Origin: SZUA-254 sp964596065
GTDB lineage: Bacteria; Bacteroidota; Ignavibacteria; UBA10030; SZUA-254
Assembly: GCA_964596065.1 (NCBI GenBank)
Contig: CAZQSM010000100.1
Span: 1 to 6,389 of the forward strand
DNA: 6,389 nucleotides
Direction of reading: 5' to 3'
The notes below the pieces were generated by a model, which did not search any database, was not told where the DNA came from, and was given only the letters and a program-made list of their open reading frames with translations. Positions 1 through 4,200 of the stretch are shown one piece after another. A program made the position numbers and the translations under genes. Position 1 is the stretch's first letter. Each line of letters opens with the position of its first letter.

Positions 1-31
1 CGATAGCGCATTACGGGTCATCATTCCAACA

Positions 32-44
32 ATCAGGAGCCATC
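32..44 (+). promoter_or_regulatory. Ribosome binding site of the first gene
   Basis: AGGAG at 35-39 lies 5 bases upstream of the ATG at 45, which is good Shine-Dalgarno spacing and fixes the start. The wider element ATCAGGAG recurs before the giant gene at 1200-1207. No promoter can be recognised with confidence in the 31 bases before it, so the gene's promoter probably lies outside the window. Confidence 0.8.
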
Positions 45-836
45 ATGAATCGTCACATTGTTCTTTTCGCGGCCATCGCGCTCGTTATTTCGCCGGCGGC
101 GTCGATTGCCCAGGGCGTCAACCCGCTCGACTTCACCGGTGACTGGCAGGGAAGGTGGGAAAACCTCACGTTCGGCAGCAAGGATTCGGCATCGCTCACG
201 GTCACCGCCGACACGCTGCTGGGAACCCTCGAGGCGGTCCTCGACCTCGACGGGCCCGTCTTCGGGGGTTCCGATCCGGCGCCGATTACACTGACCGGAA
301 CATACGACGCGGCCGGGTTTTCAGTCTCCGGGTCCCAGGCCCCGTACGGCGATCTGACGCTCGCGGGCGACACCAACAACGTGATGGGCGGTCGGGCGGT
401 CAACCTCCCCAATCCCGGGATCGACAGCGTGACCCTGCTCGGGAAATACACGGAAGACATCATCAACCTGACCTATATCGTCTACTTCGCGTTTGGCGGC
501 GGGACGGCGAACGGCGTTCTCTCGATGGAGAAGCAGACCGCCACGGGGGCGGCGGACGGGCCGCCCATTCCCGCCCGATTGGCGCTTCGCCAGAATTATC
601 CCAACCCCTTCAACCCCTCAACGACGATCCAATTTGAGCTCCCGGAGGGAGCGGATCTGGTTTTAACGGTCTATAATGCTCTGGGGGAGGAGGTTGCGCG
701 CCTGGCCGAGGGACGGCGCGGGGCCGGCATCCATTCGGTCGTTTTCGACGCGCCGGCCATCGCGAGCGGGGTCTATTTCGTCCAATTGAAGGCGGGTAAG
801 GAGGTCAGGATTGTGAAAATGGCCCGGTTACAGTAG
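45..836 (+). CDS. Secreted beta-rich protein of unknown function with C-terminal type IX (Por) sorting domain
   Basis: This 263-residue protein has three visible parts. Residues 1-22 form a signal peptide: MNRH, a hydrophobic core, then a cleavage site S-I-A|Q. Residues about 24-165 are a Gly/Thr/Asp-rich domain of alternating short beta-like segments, beginning GDWQGRWENLTFG, that resembles beta-barrel or lipocalin-like extracellular domains. I cannot name a family and see no catalytic motif. Residues about 179-263 match the Por secretion tail/FlgD-Ig-like sorting domain: QNYPNPFNPSTTI, then a YNALGEEV strand, GVYFVQL, and a short basic end. Such tails direct proteins through the type IX system, usually with removal of the tail and retention at or release from the surface. 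The start is set by the Shine-Dalgarno at 35-39. The stop is TAG at 834-836 and a terminator follows at 903-930, so the gene ends its transcript. The exported, type IX call is strong; the role of the mature domain is unknown. Confidence 0.93.
   Translation: MNRHIVLFAAIALVISPAASIAQGVNPLDFTGDWQGRWENLTFGSKDSASLTVTADTLLGTLEAVLDLDGPVFGGSDPAPITLTGTYDAAGFSVSGSQAPYGDLTLAGDTNNVMGGRAVNLPNPGIDSVTLLGKYTEDIINLTYIVYFAFGGGTANGVLSMEKQTATGAADGPPIPARLALRQNYPNPFNPSTTIQFELPEGADLVLTVYNALGEEVARLAEGRRGAGIHSVVFDAPAIASGVYFVQLKAGKEVRIVKMARLQ
579..833 (+). other. Type IX secretion C-terminal sorting domain (protein region)
   Basis: Residues 179-263 of the first protein. The order of motifs is typical: the opening NYPNPFNPST box (residues 184-193), an amphipathic strand followed by LTVYNALGEEVARL (207-220), a G-x-H-S-V-V-F-D segment (228-235), GVYFVQLKAG (242-251) and a final strand rich in Val, Ile, Lys and Arg (254-262). 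This class is widespread in FCB bacteria and implies that the genome encodes Por/Spr secretion components elsewhere. None of them is in this window. Confidence 0.9.
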
Positions 837-868
837 GGCCTGCGGAATCTCCAGGTCCGCCGCCGGGG

Positions 869-888
869 GGGGTGTCGAAAATCACCCC
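869..888 (+). other. Hairpin downstream of the first gene's stop codon
   Basis: GGGGTG at 869-874 pairs perfectly with CACCCC at 883-888 around an 8-base loop. It sits at the end of a run of eight G (865-872) and has no T tract after it, so it is not a terminator alone. It could protect the 3' end of the transcript or act together with the terminator that starts 15 bases further on. Confidence 0.45.
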
Positions 889-902
889 AACTGCCATCGC
901 AC

Positions 903-930
903 CCCTCCCGCCGGAGGGAAATATTTTTTT
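903..930 (+). terminator. Intrinsic terminator of the first gene
   Basis: CCCTCC (903-908) pairs with GGAGGG (913-918) in a perfect 6-bp GC-rich stem with a CGCC tetraloop. AAATA and then seven T (924-930) follow. The A bases between stem and T run make it slightly less ideal than a textbook terminator, but its place 67 bases after the stop codon at 836 and just ahead of a new promoter supports it. Confidence 0.7.
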
Positions 931-936
931 CCCCTC

Positions 937-965
937 TTGCGGACATTTCCGGAATACTCTATATT
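937..965 (+). promoter_or_regulatory. Predicted sigma-70-like promoter upstream of the small ORF and giant gene
   Basis: TTGCGG at 937-942 (-35, three of six consensus bases including the TTG) and TATATT at 960-965 (-10, five of six) are 17 bases apart. Transcription would begin near 972. It follows the first gene's terminator by six bases, so it appears to open a new transcription unit. The spacer holds the palindrome TTCCGGAA (947-954). FCB bacteria with a Bacteroidota-type sigma factor use a different consensus (TTTG and TAnnTTTG), so the call depends on the host having a conventional housekeeping sigma factor. Confidence 0.5.
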
Positions 966-980
966 AGCCCTGATTCCGGA
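948..980. repeat. Perfect inverted repeat centred on the -10 box (possible operator)
   Basis: TCCGGAAT (948-955) and ATTCCGGA (973-980) are exact reverse complements separated by 17 bases, and the dyad centre (964) falls in the predicted -10 box at 960-965. The core TCCGGA is itself a palindrome, so the two arms are also direct copies of one 6-bp site. Arms on both sides of a -10 box suit a repressor site. If transcription starts near 972, only the right arm is transcribed, so DNA binding is likelier than an RNA hairpin. Confidence 0.45.
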
Positions 981-1014
981 CTTCAGAATGCACCATCAGC
1001 GGAGCATCGTCATC

Positions 1015-1110
1015 ATGCGTTCAGTGTCGTTCATTACCCGCCATGATCAGGCCGTGCCACACCACTGGGCCGTTGAATCCATCCATCGTGGACCAACACT
1101 GACCGGCTGA
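1015..1110 (+). CDS. Possible 31-residue leader peptide or small protein
   Basis: ATG at 1015 opens 31 codons ending in TGA at 1108-1110. GGAG at 1001-1004 is a weak, rather distant (10 base) Shine-Dalgarno. The preceding bases (ATCAGCGGAG, then CATC-ATG) resemble the leaders of the two real genes. The peptide begins MRSVSFITRH, has four His among 31 residues including an HHW run (16-18), and has no hydrophobic segment or known domain. The stop codon lies in the loop of the terminator at 1102-1126, so a ribosome finishing this ORF would cover the 5' arm of the stem. That arrangement suits translation-coupled attenuation. It may also be a chance ORF or the decayed start of a lost gene. Confidence 0.25.
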   Translation: MRSVSFITRHDQAVPHHWAVESIHRGPTLTG

Positions 1111-1126
1111 CGCCGGTATTTTTTTT
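1102..1126 (+). terminator. Strong intrinsic terminator between the promoter and the giant gene
   Basis: ACCGGC (1102-1107) pairs with GCCGGT (1112-1117) in a perfect 6-bp stem with a TGAC loop. One A and eight T (1119-1126) follow. It is not placed to end the first gene, which has its own terminator 200 bases earlier. It lies 87 bases before the giant gene's ATG, so it ends a short transcript or attenuates the giant gene. CGGTA (1114-1118) can instead pair with TACCG (1126-1130), a mutually exclusive fold that would break the terminator stem. Confidence 0.8.
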
Positions 1127-1199
1127 ACCGCCGCGCCATTAGCTTTCTTCGCGGCCCGTCGATCGATATCAGGACTTCTTTCCATCACCTCATCCACCC
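1127..1199 (+). other. Spacer between terminator and giant gene, no clear promoter
   Basis: I searched this stretch for -35/-10 pairs and found only weak candidates, for example TTAGCT at 1139-1144 with GATATC at 1165-1170, 20 bases apart. It contains no hairpin followed by a T run and no usable ORF. It is best read as untranslated leader, with a pyrimidine-rich part (about 1175-1199) just before the ribosome binding site. Confidence 0.4.
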
Positions 1200-1213
1200 A
1201 TCAGGAGTATTGT
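1200..1213 (+). promoter_or_regulatory. Ribosome binding site of the giant gene
   Basis: AGGAG at 1203-1207 is 6 bases upstream of the ATG at 1214 and decides the start, which is immediately followed by a signal peptide. The string ATCAGGAG plus the first three codons ATGAATCGT is identical to that of the first gene (32-39 and 45-53). Confidence 0.85.
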
Positions 1214-1288
1214 ATGAATCGTTCGTTCTGGTTTGTCGCCACGGCGATGATCCTGCTGAGCCTCACCGCGTTTTCTCCGGCCCCGGCT
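1214..1288 (+). other. Signal peptide of the giant protein (protein region)
   Basis: Residues 1-25: MNRS, a hydrophobic stretch FWFVATAMILLSLTAF, then a polar end with the likely signal peptidase I site A23-P24-A25|H26. There is no lipobox Cys, so it is not a lipoprotein. This is the entry to the Sec pathway needed before type IX or other outer-membrane export. Confidence 0.88.
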
Positions 1289-4200
1289 CATGACGGTCCG
1301 CCGACACTGTCGAGCAGCGTCTTCGGTCCCTGCCCCCCGGCGGACGTCCCGAATCCCACCATCATCGGGAGCTTTGCGCCCGACACGAGTTGCGTCGATA
1401 AGGATCAGCCGGGCGGCGGCGCCGGAGGCCCCGACCATCCCCGGGACTGCCTCTACGCCTGCGAGATGCAATACTCGACCTTCTGCACGCCGCTGAACGT
1501 CGGCAACAGTTACACCTGGAATGTTTCCGGGGGCGTCATCACCTCGGGCGCCGGCACGAATTGCGTCACCGTGCTCTGGGGACCCGCCGGAACCGGTTCG
1601 ATCAGCGTCACCGAGGCGGCCAACGATTCGTGCATCGGCGCCGACACCGCCTGCGTCAAGATCATCGCCTCGCCGGTTGCGGCGTTCACGGCAAACACGA
1701 ACGTCTGCCTCAACAGCCCGGTCAGTTTCCTGAACACCTCCACCGGAGCGGTCACGTACTCCTGGAATTTCGGCGACAACACCACCTCGAACCTGTTCAG
1801 TCCCACGCACTCCTACAACACGCCGGGATCCTACACGGTCACCCTCGTCGCCTACAACCAGTGCGGCTGCGCCGATTCGACTTCACAGGTGATTACCGTC
1901 GGTTCGGACGCCGGGCCGGTCATCGAATGCCCCGCGACGGTCTGCGCCTTCGACCAGGAATGCTACTCCACCCCGAGTGGATGTCCCACCGCGGTTTACA
2001 GCTGGATCGTCACCGGCGGCACGCCGATCGGGCCCACCAACACGCCCAACCTCTGCGTCCAGTGGGGCGCCGGGCCGGTGGGCACCGTCTCACTCGTCAT
2101 CACCGGGTGCGGCGGCCTCTGCCCCGACACCACCACGGTCAACATTCCGATCGTGAGCCCGACGGCCACCATCGCCGGCCCGTCCCCGGTCTGCATCGGG
2201 GCGATCGGCACGTATACGCTTCCGACCTGGCCGGGTACGTATTATAACTGGAACCTGTCGGGCGGCGGCACGATCATCGGCGGCCTGAACACGCAGGCGG
2301 TCACGATCCAGTGGGGATCGACGCCCGGCAACTACGTCCTCTCCTGCTACTGGAACGACACCACGCTCGGCTGTTCCGGGTTCGACTCCATCATCGTCAA
2401 GCTGCGGCCGGAATTCTTCATCAACGGCCCATCCGGTCCGTTCTGTCTCGGCGACAGCAGCTTTTACGTCGCCAGCACCAACGCGAACTGGACGGTCGGC
2501 GGCGGCAACGCCTTCACCGGTAACGGGACGAACGCCATCACGGTGTACTGGACCAACCCTGGCATCCATACGGTGACGGCGACGTCGCTTACCCCGGGCG
2601 CGGTCTGCAACCCGGTCGACAGCATCGTGGCGACGGTGGTCCTGGTGCCCCCGCCCCTCGCGATCATCGGGCCGGCCAGCGCCTGCGCGAGCACGGCCTA
2701 CCAGTACTCCGCGACCCCCTCGGGCGCGGGGTACACGATGCTCTGGAGCGTGACCGGCGGCGGGACCATCATCGGATCCCCGACCGCGAACCCGGTGACC
2801 GTGCAGTGGAGCGGCCCCGGGACCATCTCGGTCCAGCAGGTACAGATCGCGGCGCCGCAATGTCCGTCGGCCCCGATATCGATGGGCGTGACGCTCTTCT
2901 CCGTGGCGGTGATCGCCGGCCCCGACACCGTCTGCATGGACCAGTCGTCGGTCTTCACGGCCGGCGGTCCCAACCCCTTCATCGACTACCAGTGGTCGAT
3001 CGAGGACGGATTCGGCAACCCCTCGTCGGCCGGGAGCATCACCTCCGGCCAGGGGACCAACTCGATCAACGTCCTCTGGCACGGCCCGGGCGGCAGCGCC
3101 GTCGTGGTCCTCAAGGTGTGCGGCGGCACCCTGACCCATCCCGTGGTCATACTGCCGAAACCGACCCCGACGATACTGGTGGCGGGCACAGTCTGCGCCG
3201 GCGGGGGCGGATCGGCCGTCCTCTCGGTGACGGGCAGCTACGCCTCGTATTTGTGGTCGAACGGCGACACCACCGCGACCTCCATCATCACGGCGTCCGG
3301 TCCGTACAGCGTCACGGTCGTGACCGCCGCCGGCTGCAGCGCGACGGCGACGATCAACGTCCCGGCGGCCCCGGCCCCGGTGGCGAGCATCTCGACACCC
3401 GATCCGATCAGCTACTGCCTGCCCGCGTCGATCAGCACGACCCTCCACGCGCTGGTGGGGACCGGTAACACCTACACCTGGTACCCGGGGGCGATCGTCG
3501 GCGGCCCGACCTACTCGGTCCCCGGCACGGGAACCTACTACGTCGTGGTGACATCACCCAACGGGTGCACGGCGACGTCCAACAGCATCACCGTCACGGC
3601 GGTGAACTGCCCGGGCGGCGGCGGAGGCTGTACGCCCCAGGCGTATTCGCTGGCCATCGCGGACACCGTGCAGACGCCGAACTGCAACCTCATCAATTTC
3701 GGGGCGGTCAGCTCGAACGTGAGCAATTTCTCCTGGACGTTCGGCGACGGCGGGACCGCGGGTAACCTCGTGAACACGTCGCACCTCTACACGACTGCCG
3801 GGTACTACACCGTCACGCTCTGCGGAGACGTTCCGGCCGTCCCGTCGGGCACCTGCCCGGTGTGTACAACCATCACGGTGGCGATACCGATCGCGGCCGA
3901 CTTCGACACGCTCGTCGACTGCGACTCGGTGACGTTCACCGAGCTGGCGACGAACCTCCCGGCCAACACGATCACCTCCTACAGCTGGAGCTTCCCGGGC
4001 GGTTCGCCCTCCTCGTCGTCGCTCCAGGTGCCGCCCACGGTCTATTATGCGACCCCGGGAACGCACTCCGTGACACTCACCGTCTCCGACGGGTCGTGCA
4101 TCGCGTCGATCACGAAAAACGTCACGACCAACCCTCCGCCGTCGGGCACATTCACCCTCCCGCCGACGGCCTGCGCCGGCATCAACATCCCGCTCAACGG

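Larger units (their letters stand above)
972..1126 (+). ncRNA. Possible short transcript: attenuator leader or small RNA
   Basis: The predicted start near 972 and the strong terminator ending at 1126 bound an RNA of about 155 nt. It may be an independent small RNA, a small-peptide mRNA, or the 5' leader of the giant gene at 1214, with terminator read-through as the control point. I see no convincing promoter between 1127 and 1213, which favours the leader model, but that is inference. No known riboswitch or small RNA family was recognised. Confidence 0.3.

Noticed and set aside
1139..1170. Possible second promoter close to the giant gene
   Set aside because: TTAGCT and GATATC match the consensus poorly and are 20 bases apart, too weak to call.
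837..1213. tRNA, known riboswitch or insertion sequence in the intergenic gap
   Set aside because: There is no cloverleaf, no recognisable riboswitch core, and no terminal repeats with target duplications. The hairpins present are explained by the terminators.
1190..1810. Reverse-strand open frame that crosses the giant gene's start
   Set aside because: It would run across the ribosome binding site and signal peptide of the giant gene. Its translation is Arg/Gly-rich and has no domain.
2090..3448. Long reverse-strand open frame of 452 codons
   Set aside because: It lies wholly inside the giant + strand gene, has an Arg/Asp/Gly-rich composition without any domain, and lacks a ribosome binding site. 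It results from GC-rich codon use on the opposite strand.
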